Below are positions 1 to 9,347 of a stretch of 64,000 nucleotides of DNA, piece after piece. The stretch is from Bacteroidota bacterium. Lineage in GTDB: Bacteria; Bacteroidota; Bacteroidia; AKYH767-A; OLB10. Position 1 is the first letter of the stretch. Each line of letters starts with the position of its first letter. Below the pieces are notes generated by a model that ran no database searches, was not told the DNA's origin, and saw only the letters and a list, made by a program, of their open reading frames with translations. The translations under genes and the position numbers were made by a program. The DNA is taken from NCBI GenBank assembly GCA_016714005.1, contig JADJOA010000006.1, positions 158,726 through 222,725 on the forward strand, written 5' to 3'.

Positions 1-1332
1 GCTACTTTACAAAACTTTACAGCCAATACCAATGGCAGTTACCGTGTTAAACAAACCGGCAGCGGGTGTGTAAAGTACTCATCGGCTGTTTCGGTAACCA
101 CTGCTACCTCGGTTATTGCTGCTATTACGGCTAACGGCCCTGTTACGTTTTGCAGCGGTGGTTCGGTAGTGCTGTCTGTTTCTAATGCTGTGCCGGGTTA
201 TGGTTATCAGTGGAAAAAAAATAATGTAAATATTACCAACGCTACACAAAGCAGTTACACCGCTACAGCAGCAGGAAGCTACACTTGTTTGGTTACTGCT
301 AACTGTGGCAATGCTACCAGCAATGCCATTGTAGTTTCAACAGGCGGTATAACAGCATCGGTGGTGCCATCGGGCACGGTTACCATTTGCACAGGTGCCA
401 CGGCATTGTTAAGTGCAAATACCGGAAGCGGGTATGCTTTTCAATGGAAAAAGAACGGAACAAATATTACAGGCGCAACCACTTCAACATACAATGCAAC
501 TACAGCAGGTGCTTATACTGTTGCTATAACATCACCTTGTGGTAATGCTACTTCGGTTGCCACTACCGTTAGTATTGGCAATGTTACTGCAAGCATTTCA
601 CCCTCGGGATCGGCTACTATTTGTGCAGGCTCTGCCCAAACTTTTACTGCAAACACCGGTTATAACTTTGTTTACCAGTGGTTCAGAAATGGCGTTGCTT
701 TGGCTGGTGCAACTTCTTCAACTTATGCTACTTCTAATTATGGAAGTTATACGGTAAGGGTTACGCAGGGCGGAGTATGTTCTGCAACAAGTGCTGCTTC
801 TGTATTAAGCGTAACCAACAATCCAACGCCTACGGTAACCCCACAGGGCCCAACTACTTTTTGTGCAGGGCAAAGTGTGGTGCTTAGTGCCAATACGTAC
901 TCTGGTGTGCAGCAACAATGGCAAAAAAACGGAATTGATATTGCAGGGGCTACCAACCAAAATTACACAGCCACTACTGCGGGCAGCTATCGTGTAAAAC
1001 AAACAGCAAATGGTTGCACTAAATCATCGGCAACAGTTACTGTTACGGTTAATTGCCGCGAAACTGGAGTTGGCATGGCAGAGAAAGAAGAAAGCAATCT
1101 GAGGGTAATGCCTAATCCGTTTACGGATGAGTTAATCTTGTCGGGTTTAGAACTTAAAGGTGGGGATAGGGTTGAATTAGTTGATGTTTTGGGAAAAACA
1201 GTATTGAGCTATAACATTGATCTATCAACCCAAAACCTAAAACTCAAAACTCAAAATATTAAACCCGGATTGTATTTCTTACTTGCTGGAAACTCTTCAA
1301 ACAAAAGCGCTATTAAAATTATTAAACTATAA
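1..1332 (+). CDS. T9SS-secreted Ig-like repeat protein (5' end outside window)
   Basis: The frame is open from base 1, so only the last 443 residues are visible. They form about five Ig-like modules of 75-80 residues, each with a Cys strand (TFCSGG, TICTGA, TICAGS, TFCAGQ), a YQW or QQW core strand and a terminal G-SY strand. A type IX secretion C-terminal domain of about 85 residues follows, opening with LRVMPNPFTDEL and ending KIIKL. That domain type exports proteins across the Bacteroidota outer membrane and is removed at the surface. The N-terminal part, which would reveal any enzyme domain, is missing. An adhesin or surface-filament role is inference. Bases 517-1198 are almost identical to the 3' part of the next gene, but the last 45 codons differ, as expected after recombination inside the sorting domain. 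Confidence 0.85.
   Translation, partial: ATLQNFTANTNGSYRVKQTGSGCVKYSSAVSVTTATSVIAAITANGPVTFCSGGSVVLSVSNAVPGYGYQWKKNNVNITNATQSSYTATAAGSYTCLVTANCGNATSNAIVVSTGGITASVVPSGTVTICTGATALLSANTGSGYAFQWKKNGTNITGATTSTYNATTAGAYTVAITSPCGNATSVATTVSIGNVTASISPSGSATICAGSAQTFTANTGYNFVYQWFRNGVALAGATSSTYATSNYGSYTVRVTQGGVCSATSAASVLSVTNNPTPTVTPQGPTTFCAGQSVVLSANTYSGVQQQWQKNGIDIAGATNQNYTATTAGSYRVKQTANGCTKSSATVTVTVNCRETGVGMAEKEESNLRVMPNPFTDELILSGLELKGGDRVELVDVLGKTVLSYNIDLSTQNLKLKTQNIKPGLYFLLAGNSSNKSAIKIIKL
517..1198 (+). repeat. 682-bp near-exact direct repeat, copy A
   Basis: Aligned by eye with 4565-5246 at a constant offset of 4048 bases. I see only two substitutions: T557 versus C4605, changing Val to Ala, and the silent G1131 versus A5179. 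The block covers two and a half Ig-like modules and the first half of the T9SS sorting domain. Identity ends abruptly after a GGGAAAAA run in the sorting domain. Confidence 0.9.
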
Positions 1333-1351
1333 AAAAATCAAACAATTGAAT

Positions 1352-1388
1352 AAAAAGCTGTTCCGAAAATCTTAGGAACAGCTTTTTT
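1352..1388 (+). terminator. Rho-independent terminator
   Basis: A 13-base arm ending GCTGTTCC pairs with GGAACAGC followed by a T-run, around a 10-base loop, 20 bases after the stop codon of the upstream cargo gene. Confidence 0.85.
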
Positions 1389-1485
1389 GCGTATATAACA
1401 AGTTCGTTGTAAATTAGTCGGACAATAAAACCAGAGTGCGTCAAATATGTTTATTCAATTATAACAAATTCAAAACCGATAGATC

Positions 1486-4400
1486 ATGACAAAAAATTCG
1501 CAATTAAAAATCATTTATCAATTGTTGCTTGCCTGTGTATTTTCTTTTTTAGTACATAATTTATTTTCACAAACTTACCCCGGAGGATTCAGTCAGCAAC
1601 AAGTTACCGCAGGACTTGTTAAACCCACATCAATGGCATTTAGCCCAGATGGTAGAATATTTGTAACACTTCAAGGGGGGCAGTGCAGAGTTATTCAGAA
1701 TGGTACTCTGTTGGCAACTCCTTTCATTTCGCTTAGTGTTAATATGAGTGGTGAGAGAGGTTTGTTGGGAATAGCCTTTGACCCTAATTTTAGTACCAAC
1801 AACTATATTTACCTCTATTACACTCTTTCCACTGCTGTTAATAATAGAATAAGCCGCTTTACAGCAAACGGTAATGTAGTGGTCCCCGGAAGCGAAGTTG
1901 TGCTTTTAGATTTGGATTCGATTGGTTCGGTAGATTATCATAACGGAGGGTGTATGAAGTTTGGTCCTGACGGAAAATTTATGTTGGTATTGGAGACAAT
2001 GGTAATAGTGCCAATGCTCAGAATTTAGATACTTATCATGGAAAAGTGATAAGAATTAATTCTGATGGAACTGTTCCTCCCGGAAATCCATATTCAACCG
2101 GCAGTGCACAAAGGCAAAGAGTTTGGAGTTATGGATTAAGAAATCCTTATACGTTGGATTTTAATCCGGTAAATGGCAGGCTGTTTATTAATGATGTGGG
2201 GCAAGGATCGTGGGAAGAAATTAATGAGGGTACTACCTCAAATTTAAATTTTGGATGGCCCGGGGCTGAAGGAAACAGCAGTAATCCTCTTTATACAAAT
2301 CCTGTTTACACTTACGGTCACGGAACAGGAACTTTTAGGATGTGCAATTACCGGTGGCGCTTTTTTTTAGCCCTGCATCTACTAATTATCCCTCACAATA
2401 TTCGGGTAAGTATTTTTTTGTTGACTATTGTGGTAAATGGTTGAATTACATATCAACCACGGGCGCAACTAATGTTACTAATTTTGGAACGACCTTAAAC
2501 AACACACCACTCTCCTTAACAACAGGCCCAGATGGAAACCTTTATTACTTGAGTTATGGCGGAACAGGAGGAAGTGCATTATTTAAAATTATTTACACCC
2601 CTGGCACAACACCTACCATTACGCAGCAACCACAATCCATTTCTGTTAATGCCAGCCAGCCTGCCTCCTTTACAGCCTCTGCAAGTGGTTCTTCACCATT
2701 AAATTTTCAATGGAGAAAAAATGGATCCAATATTTCAAATGCAACTAATTCAACTTACAGTATTGCTTCAACATCAGCATCAGATGCAGGAAACTATTCT
2801 GTAGAAGTTACAAATTTTGCCGGTACCACTACGAGTAACAATGCTTTACTAACCGTAAATACTACCAACACTTTACCTTCTGCCACAATTAGCAATCCTT
2901 CTAACGGATCGTTTTATACTGCCGGTCAAACAGTTAATTTCTCAGGATCGGGTTTTGATACTGAGGATGGAAATTTACCTGCCTCATCTATTGCATGGGA
3001 AGTTGTCTTTCATCACGATACACACACTCACCCGGGCCCGTCAGTTCCACAAGGTGTTGCCAGTGGCTCGTTTGTCATTCCCAATCAAGGTGAAACATCA
3101 GCACATTTATTTTACAGACTTTATTGTTATGTCACCGACTCGCAAGGTGCAACAGACACAACTTATGTTGATATTTTACCTCTGCTTTCTAACATAACCA
3201 TTGCTACAAACCCTGCCGGTTTACAGGTAAACATTGAAGGACAACCACAATCATCCCCCTATACAACACCGAGTGTTGAAGGAATGATAAGAACTATAGG
3301 AACCCCATCACCACAAAACTATTTGAACGTTGCTTATACTTTTTTAAACTGGACTGATGGTGGCAGTAACCCTAAGAATGTTGCAACTCCTGTTAATAAT
3401 ACAACATACACCGCTAATTTTTCTTGTAACATTCCTACTCCTTCCTCTATTACTTCAAACGCACCCAACAACACAATTTGCACAGGCGCCAGTGTTACTT
3501 TAACAATAAATGGAGGCACACTTGCTGTTGGTGGAAATTATAATTGGTACACATCTTCCTGCGGAGGAACTTTAATTGGAACCGGACCAAATATTTCTGT
3601 AAACCCCACAACAACCACAACCTATTTTGCAAGGTCTCAAGCCTCTTGTGGGGCAAGCGCCTGCGCCTCGCGCACTATTACAGTAGTTCCGTTTAATGCT
3701 TCTATCACCGGCAGCACCACCTTCTGCGCAGGCAGCGGCAACATCTTAACCGCCAACACCGGCTCTGGCATTACTTACCAATGGTATCGTAACACTGTTT
3801 TGCAAAACGGTGCCACCTCAAACACCTTTAATGCCAACAGTAACGGTACTTATTATGTTGTTGAGAGCAGCTCGTGCGGTACTGCTCAAAGTAATTCTAT
3901 TGTAGTAACTCAAATAAACAATCCTAATGCTACTATAAGTTACACCACTCCCCTTTCGTTTTGTGCTCCGGGTAGTGTGGTGTTAACTTCAAGCACGTTT
4001 AGTGGTGTTAGTTATCAGTGGCAAAAGAACTCTGTTGATATTGCAGGCGCTACTTCTCAGAATTATTCTGCAACAAGTAATGGTACTTACCGCGTGAGGC
4101 AAACTGCCAATGGTTGTTTTAAATATTCACCGGCTGTGCCTGTTACCACTGCCACATCGGTTGCTGCAACTATTACGGCTAATGGTCCGGTTACTTTTTG
4201 TACCGGAGGTAGTGTGGTATTGAGTGTAAATAATGCAGTGCCGGGTTATGGGTATCAGTGGAAAAACAATAATGTAAATATTAGCGGGGCTACACAAAGC
4301 AATTACACAGCCACAGCAGCAGGTAGTTATACCTGCACCGTTACTGCCAATTGCGGCACAGCCACCAGCAATGCCATTGTGGTTTCTACAGGGGGTATAA

Positions 4401-5380
4401 CAGCATCAGTTAATCCATCAGGTGCTGTTACAATTTGCCCCGGAGCAACGGCTGCTTTAAGTGCAAATACAGGAACTAACTATACCTTTCAGTGGAAGAG
4501 AAATGGAACCAACATAACAGGAGCTACCAACTCAACTTATGGTGCAACTATTGCAGGTAGTTACACTGTTGCTATAACATCACCTTGTGGTAATGCTACT
4601 TCGGCTGCCACTACCGTTAGTATTGGCAATGTTACTGCAAGCATTTCACCCTCGGGATCGGCTACTATTTGTGCAGGCTCTGCCCAAACTTTTACTGCAA
4701 ACACCGGTTATAACTTTGTTTACCAGTGGTTCAGAAATGGCGTTGCTTTGGCTGGTGCAACTTCTTCAACTTATGCTACTTCTAATTATGGAAGTTATAC
4801 GGTAAGGGTTACGCAGGGCGGAGTATGTTCTGCAACAAGTGCTGCTTCTGTATTAAGCGTAACCAACAATCCAACGCCTACGGTAACCCCACAGGGCCCA
4901 ACTACTTTTTGTGCAGGGCAAAGTGTGGTGCTTAGTGCCAATACGTACTCTGGTGTGCAGCAACAATGGCAAAAAAACGGAATTGATATTGCAGGGGCTA
5001 CCAACCAAAATTACACAGCCACTACTGCGGGCAGCTATCGTGTAAAACAAACAGCAAATGGTTGCACTAAATCATCGGCAACAGTTACTGTTACGGTTAA
5101 TTGCCGCGAAACTGGAGTTGGCATGGCAGAGAAAGAAGAAAGCAATCTGAGGGTAATGCCTAATCCGTTTACGGATGAATTAATCTTGTCGGGTTTAGAA
5201 CTTAAAGGTGGGGATAGGGTTGAATTAGTTGATGTTTTGGGAAAAAAGGTACTACAATACATTGTAACTTCTTCCTCACAAAACCTTCAACTCAAAACAC
5301 TTAACATTAAACCCGGAGTGTATTTCTTAAAAATAAATACCGATATGCAAACTCAAACAAAACGGGTTATTAAAAATTAA
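1486..5380 (+). CDS. T9SS-secreted glucose/sorbosone dehydrogenase-like propeller with Ig-like tail (frameshifted)
   Basis: Reconstructed protein of about 1300 residues read in three segments: 1486-about 1980, about 1985-2337, and about 2372-5380. Indels lie in the TTT run near 1980, near 2337 and in the T8 run at 2361-2368. A signal peptide (about 30 residues) precedes a soluble PQQ-dependent sugar dehydrogenase-type propeller: MAFSPDGRIFVT, ERGLLGIAFDPNF, SYGLRNPYTLDFNP, NDVGQGSWEEINE and NFGWPG are family hallmarks. After it come an Ig-like domain (QPQSISV to LLTVN), a PKD-like domain common behind these propellers (VNFSGSGFDTEDGNLP), a short InlB/PEGA-like module, about seven Ig-like modules and a T9SS sorting domain ending KRVIKN. 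The expected role is periplasmic or surface oxidation of sugars or related alcohols; substrate and cofactor use cannot be read. The 3' part duplicates the upstream gene. Confidence 0.85.
4565..5246 (+). repeat. 682-bp near-exact direct repeat, copy B
   Basis: Partner of 517-1198, with two substitutions seen by eye. It lies entirely inside the coding region, spanning Ig-like modules and half of the T9SS domain, so the duplication keeps the reading frame in both genes. Confidence 0.9.
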
Positions 5381-5399
5381 CTTGCAAAAAAAATGATTA

Positions 5400-5428
5400 A
5401 AAAAGCCTCGCATCTTGCGGGGCTTTTT
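5400..5428. terminator. Bidirectional terminator between convergent genes
   Basis: An 11-bp stem (AAAAGCCTCGC with GCGGGGCTTTT, one G-U pair) encloses loop ATCTT. A-rich sequence lies on the left and T-rich on the right, so it can serve the dehydrogenase gene on the plus strand and the gene ending at 5427 on the minus strand. Confidence 0.85.
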
Positions 5429-6847
5429 AATTACCGGCTATGGCATGATTAAAATAATGTTCGCTGATGGAAGTTTTTGTATCCTTAAAATAAAAAACAC
5501 CTCCCCATGAATATTTTATTCGAGTATATAATACTGTTCTGTTGCCTTTAGTAACCCACACATTTAAAATTGTTCTTTTATCCTCGTTTATTTCTTCGCG
5601 GTCAACTTTTACTTCAACTGTAGGTGCAGCGGCAAAAATAACATCATCTTTTTCTTTAACCATTTCTTTTTTGGACTCAACATAATCATCTCGCCCTGTT
5701 TGCATATTGGCTTTTGTATTAAGATTATCCTTACCCTCTTCTCTTTGTGCTAAAGGATTTGAGCTATCAGCACCATTCTCCTCCTGAATTTTCTTTTGAG
5801 GAGCTATTACGTCTTCTTTGTTTTTTTCATTGGTTGTTTTATCATCGCCAGAGCTAACAGAATTACTTTTTACTTTATCAGATCCAGTACCTGTGTCTGA
5901 CTCCTTCAACTTATCAGTTCCGCCAGTTGCAGTTTTATCATTTCCACTATCATTACCTTCTCCACCTGTCAGTTGTTTTTTCTCATCATCTCCTTGTTTA
6001 GCTGCTAAACCGTTTCCATTATCGCTGCCTTCTTTACCCTTTAAATCATTTCTCTCATCTTCACCCCCGCTTGCCGGTGCTTTTTTCTTTTCATCATTTT
6101 CGGTATTATTATTACCAAACTTATCGTTATTGCTCACGGGTGGAGTTTCTTCTGCCTTTTGCTTTTCCATCGGTTTTTTTGGTTCCTCAACAGGCTTTTT
6201 GTTTTCGGCAATTACTTCAGGTTTTTCTCTTCAATTACTGGCTTATTAACCTTAGCTAAAGTTGTATCCTTTGGAGGAGGCTTAGGATTTCTTTTTTCCT
6301 CCTCTTGCTTTTTCTTTAATTCCTTCTCGGCATCTTCAATTGCACTTCTTATACTCTTGGTGTAATCAGTATCAAAATCAAAATCATCCATTCTTTTAGA
6401 GTATTGAAACTTGCCCACCGGTTGGTTAAAAACAACAATATTAACACCATCATATTGTTTAAAAAGTACCACTACAAAATCTACAAAATGAACCCCCTGC
6501 GAGCGCCTTTCATCATCCATAGTGGTATTTAACTCAATCTTTTTGGTTACATATCCGGGCTTGTTAAAAGACAAAACATAGGTAGCATTAAAATCCAAAT
6601 CAACTTTAAAACTTGATGTGCCAGGTAGTGTTTGTGACGACCCGCCCTGTTTGGCTATTACTAAATATGAGTCCTTTAAATCGCCTTCTTCAATCTTAAA
6701 CCTTACTTTAATGGTTAACGACCTTTGCAACTGCGCATAGGATGTATTACACATGAGCAACAAAAAAGCCAGCATAAAAAACAAACGTATTTCATGAAAT
6801 ACCAACCGGAACATTTTTAATTTTAGTGCGTAAAAAAATTTATTCAC
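5427..6847 (-). CDS. Secreted protein with long charged low-complexity linker (frameshifted)
   Basis: Two frames, 6847-about 6225 and about 6225-5427, join into one protein of about 473 residues if one A is restored in an A-run near 6226; the junction then reads IEEKKPEVIAENKKPVEEP. The start at 6847 gives a hydrophobic signal segment (FFMLAFLLLMCNTSYAQ). Residues 45-110 resemble a PEGA-like beta domain, with YVLSFNKPGYVTKKIEL. Residues about 165-390 are a Lys/Glu/Pro then Gly/Asp/Asn/Lys-rich linker with loosely repeated GGEGND, GTDK and GDDKT words. The last 65 residues form a compact domain (VEVKVDREEINEDKRTILNV, then FKDTKTSISEHYF). I recognise no function. An envelope-spanning or cell-wall-tethering role is a guess from the architecture. 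Confidence 0.7.
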
Positions 6848-6907
6848 AAATATACGAGTCGTAGTTAATAGAGTTTACCTGAAAGATTGAGCACTTAATA
6901 CGTTGAT

Positions 6908-7357
6908 ATGATTAAAAAGATTGCATTTTTCATAATATTTTTTGTTTCGGTTAAAATTAGTAATTGCCAGGAGATAGGCATGGAACAAACCGTTACTTAC
7001 ATTAACAGTAAATTGGGAGGTAGCAATACCATAGAAGTGGTGCATGGTGTAATTGTGGCTACGTTTTTAGAAAATGGTCAGACTTTTAGAGAGGATCAGG
7101 TTGCAATACAAGACCTTGATTCCACACAAGTAAAGTACATAAGCGAGCAGGGAATGTTTGTCATAAACTGTAAGTCTGCAAAGAAAAATTGTGTTACAAG
7201 AAACTTTTACTTAGTGCGTGAAACAAAAACATACGGAAGAATTTCTTTTCCTGTTAACTTAAACCAGTCTTCGGCTAATGGATTAAAAAATGCCTTTATG
7301 CATATGATAAGGCTTGCATTGATTAGAAAATATGAAAGTTCAACACCATTTGAATAA
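6908..7357 (+). CDS. Secreted hypothetical protein
   Basis: 149 residues with an N-terminal signal peptide (IKKIAFFIIFFVSVKISNCQ) and a mature part of about 128 residues. Visible features are QTVTYINSKLGG near the mature N-terminus and a Cys pair in CKSAKKNC. I do not recognise the family. The stop overlaps the first codons of the longest possible frame of the next gene, and the three small secreted proteins 6908-8351 run in the same direction with short gaps, suggesting one transcript. It is divergent from the gene at 5427-6847, so the 60-base gap must hold promoters for both. Confidence 0.7.
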   Translation: MIKKIAFFIIFFVSVKISNCQEIGMEQTVTYINSKLGGSNTIEVVHGVIVATFLENGQTFREDQVAIQDLDSTQVKYISEQGMFVINCKSAKKNCVTRNFYLVRETKTYGRISFPVNLNQSSANGLKNAFMHMIRLALIRKYESSTPFE

Positions 7358-7364
7358 TACAAGT

Positions 7365-7883
7365 ATGAAAATAGTATATGCAATTTTGACTTTGCTTTGG
7401 ATATTTGATATTAAATCCTTTGCACAGGAAAACCCTACAGTTGATTCTCTTTTTAACCAGGGACGTATTGATTATAACAACGGAAGATACGAAGAAGCCA
7501 TTATTGATTTTAGCTCTCTGCTAAACCTGGAAGCAACGCATAAAAATGCTTTGCTGCAAAGAGGTTTTTGTTACAGCTTAACCAAGGAATATAAACTGGC
7601 GGTGGAAGATTTTACTAAAGTTATAGGTCTTGACCCTACACATCAGTTTGCTTATGTGTCCAGAGGCAGTGCCAAAAATAAATTACAAGAATACCAATTA
7701 GCATTAGATGATTTTAATAAAGCGCTTGATTTAAAACCTGATGATGCGGAAGCATTAAACAACCGTGGCTTTGCTAAAAAGGGTTTAGGCGATACAAAAG
7801 GAGCGTGCGAAGACTGGAACAAATCAAAGAAATTGGGTAATGATGAGGCTAAAATTATTCTAAAAAATAACTATTGTAAGTAG
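7365..7883 (+). CDS. Secreted TPR-repeat protein
   Basis: I choose the ATG at 7365 over the upstream in-frame ATG at 7332, because it begins a clean signal peptide (MKIVYAILTLLWIFDIKSFA) and avoids overlap with the preceding gene. The 172-residue product carries three to four tetratricopeptide repeats, including RIDYNNGRYEEAIIDFSSLL, GFCYSLTKEYKLAVEDFTKV and YQLALDDFNKALDLKPDDAE. Its last repeat has the GDTKGACEDWNKSKKLGNDE form often found at the end of Bacteroidota TPR proteins. TPRs are protein-interaction scaffolds; no partner is evident. Probably co-transcribed with 6908-7357 and 7953-8351. Confidence 0.85.
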   Translation: MKIVYAILTLLWIFDIKSFAQENPTVDSLFNQGRIDYNNGRYEEAIIDFSSLLNLEATHKNALLQRGFCYSLTKEYKLAVEDFTKVIGLDPTHQFAYVSRGSAKNKLQEYQLALDDFNKALDLKPDDAEALNNRGFAKKGLGDTKGACEDWNKSKKLGNDEAKIILKNNYCK

Positions 7884-7952
7884 TTGGGAGTTCGGAGAAT
7901 TGGTGAGGTGAATTATGTAATATGATTAAGAGGAATTAAAAAAATAAATAAA

Positions 7953-8351
7953 ATGAAAAAGCTATTTGTGATTGCGCTAACAATGCTATTGAGTTCAGGT
8001 GGGTTTTGTCAAACAGACGAAAGCGCTGCTGAAACAAAGGACTACACCGAATGCCTGAAAAAAACAGAATTTAAATGGGGGGGAGTTTGCAAAGGCTGCA
8101 CCGAATCAAGAAAGACATACAAAGTAAAGTTTGTAAATGCCTGTGGAGAAAACTTATCAGTAAAACTTGCTGTTCAGGAAAACCATAAACGCTGGAAAAC
8201 CTATTCAAGACAAATATTATTGCCCAACGATACCATTTCGGGGTTTGCTTGCGTGGGTACCGGTAAATATTTATACTGGGCTAAACGTGCGGATGATAAT
8301 ACAGTGGATTTACCTACTGACGAAGAGATAAACACACAGTTTGCAAAATAG
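7953..8351 (+). CDS. Small secreted hypothetical protein
   Basis: 132 residues with a signal peptide (MKKLFVIALTMLLSSGGFCQ). The mature part has four cysteines in ECLKK, GGVCKGCTES and NACGENL, then a beta-rich section (VKLAVQENHKRWKTYSRQIL and GFACVGTGKYLYWAKRADD). The Cys-x-x-Cys within an exported protein suggests disulfides or metal binding, but no family is recognised. It ends three bases from the convergent gene at 8355. Confidence 0.7.
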   Translation: MKKLFVIALTMLLSSGGFCQTDESAAETKDYTECLKKTEFKWGGVCKGCTESRKTYKVKFVNACGENLSVKLAVQENHKRWKTYSRQILLPNDTISGFACVGTGKYLYWAKRADDNTVDLPTDEEINTQFAK

Positions 8352-8354
8352 CTT

Positions 8355-9347
8355 TTACTCGTCTGAATGACCGTGCGCATTTTCAATTTTTCCTGTGCGC
8401 CACATTTTATCTTCCTCTTCCAATTGCTTTTTCATTTCTTCAGACATTACAACCTTTTCTATTCCCTTTAAGTTTGGCTGACCTGCATTGTACCAAGCAG
8501 TAACCCAAAAGCTGCCCACAGCAATAATGCTTTGCCGCATTCTGCGCTCCACCATTCCGTTTAACATCTTGTCATATTCCTTTGCGTATTCCTTTGAATA
8601 AACGCGCATGGTTTGTGCACCCCGTTGCTCAAAAGCATATTTTTTGTCTGACGGAAAACGTTTATTGAGTTCTCTTTCAAAATCAAGAACCGAATCTTTG
8701 GCAGCAAAACTTTCCTTAACCACCTGCCATATTTTTTCTTGTGGTTTTTCTATCACTTCGGCTTTACCAATAAAGTAATCATAGTTATCGCCATTAAGTT
8801 CGGGTATGCGCGATTCCCAAAAACCATGTATGCCATGCTGGTTGGTTAACTGACCATTATAATTTTTAGTACAATGCAAAGGCACATGCGCATCGCCAAT
8901 GTAATGACCCAAATCTGCCGATACCTGCAAAATTCTTTCATAATCTTTCTTACGGAATGCATCAGTAAGCCAACCCAATGCGCGGTTTACATGCCAAGGC
9001 ACAATTCCATAAGCCATTAAAGTATCCTCTGTATATTTTGCAACAGCATCCTTCCAGTACATGGGCAAGCTATCGAAAGGGTAATCGCCATAGTGATCAA
9101 CATCTATATAATGGCGAGGGGCTTCATTTTTACTTGCATATCTTCTTTTGTCAGGATCAACAGCGTGCTCTTCAATAAAATCAATATTCGCTTTGTAAAA
9201 CCCCATTAGCTCAGATGGCAGCGTAAACACAGCCATACGGTTAATGCGCTTGTGCCCCCAAAAGCCCCAGGCGTATAGCAAGCCCGTTGCCAATAAACTA
9301 ATTGCTAAAGCTAAGCAGAATGCTGCTGTTAGTTTGTTTGAGTTCAT
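8355..9347 (-). CDS. Zinc-dependent phospholipase C / S1-P1 nuclease-like protein
   Basis: 330 residues. An N-terminal membrane or signal segment (FCLALAISLLATGLLYAWGF) leads directly into WGFWGHKRINRMAVFTLP, typical of the S1/P1 nuclease-phospholipase C fold, where the N-terminal Trp and His help bind the tri-zinc centre. Further expected ligands are His/Asp in APRHYIDVDHYGDYPFD, then DLGHYIGDAHVPLHCTKNY and HGIHGFWESRIPEL (the HxxxHxxxE pattern). The family hydrolyses phosphodiester bonds in phospholipids or single-stranded nucleic acid; the substrate here is open. The start codon overlaps the stop of the upstream MBL-fold gene by four bases (ATGA), so the two are translationally coupled. 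Confidence 0.8.
   Translation of the reverse strand: MNSNKLTAAFCLALAISLLATGLLYAWGFWGHKRINRMAVFTLPSELMGFYKANIDFIEEHAVDPDKRRYASKNEAPRHYIDVDHYGDYPFDSLPMYWKDAVAKYTEDTLMAYGIVPWHVNRALGWLTDAFRKKDYERILQVSADLGHYIGDAHVPLHCTKNYNGQLTNQHGIHGFWESRIPELNGDNYDYFIGKAEVIEKPQEKIWQVVKESFAAKDSVLDFERELNKRFPSDKKYAFEQRGAQTMRVYSKEYAKEYDKMLNGMVERRMRQSIIAVGSFWVTAWYNAGQPNLKGIEKVVMSEEMKKQLEEEDKMWRTGKIENAHGHSDE

Noticed and set aside
5818..6249. 143-residue plus-strand frame opposite the low-complexity linker
   Set aside because: Ser/Leu/Phe/Pro-rich shadow of a Lys/Asp/Gly-rich coding repeat on the minus strand.
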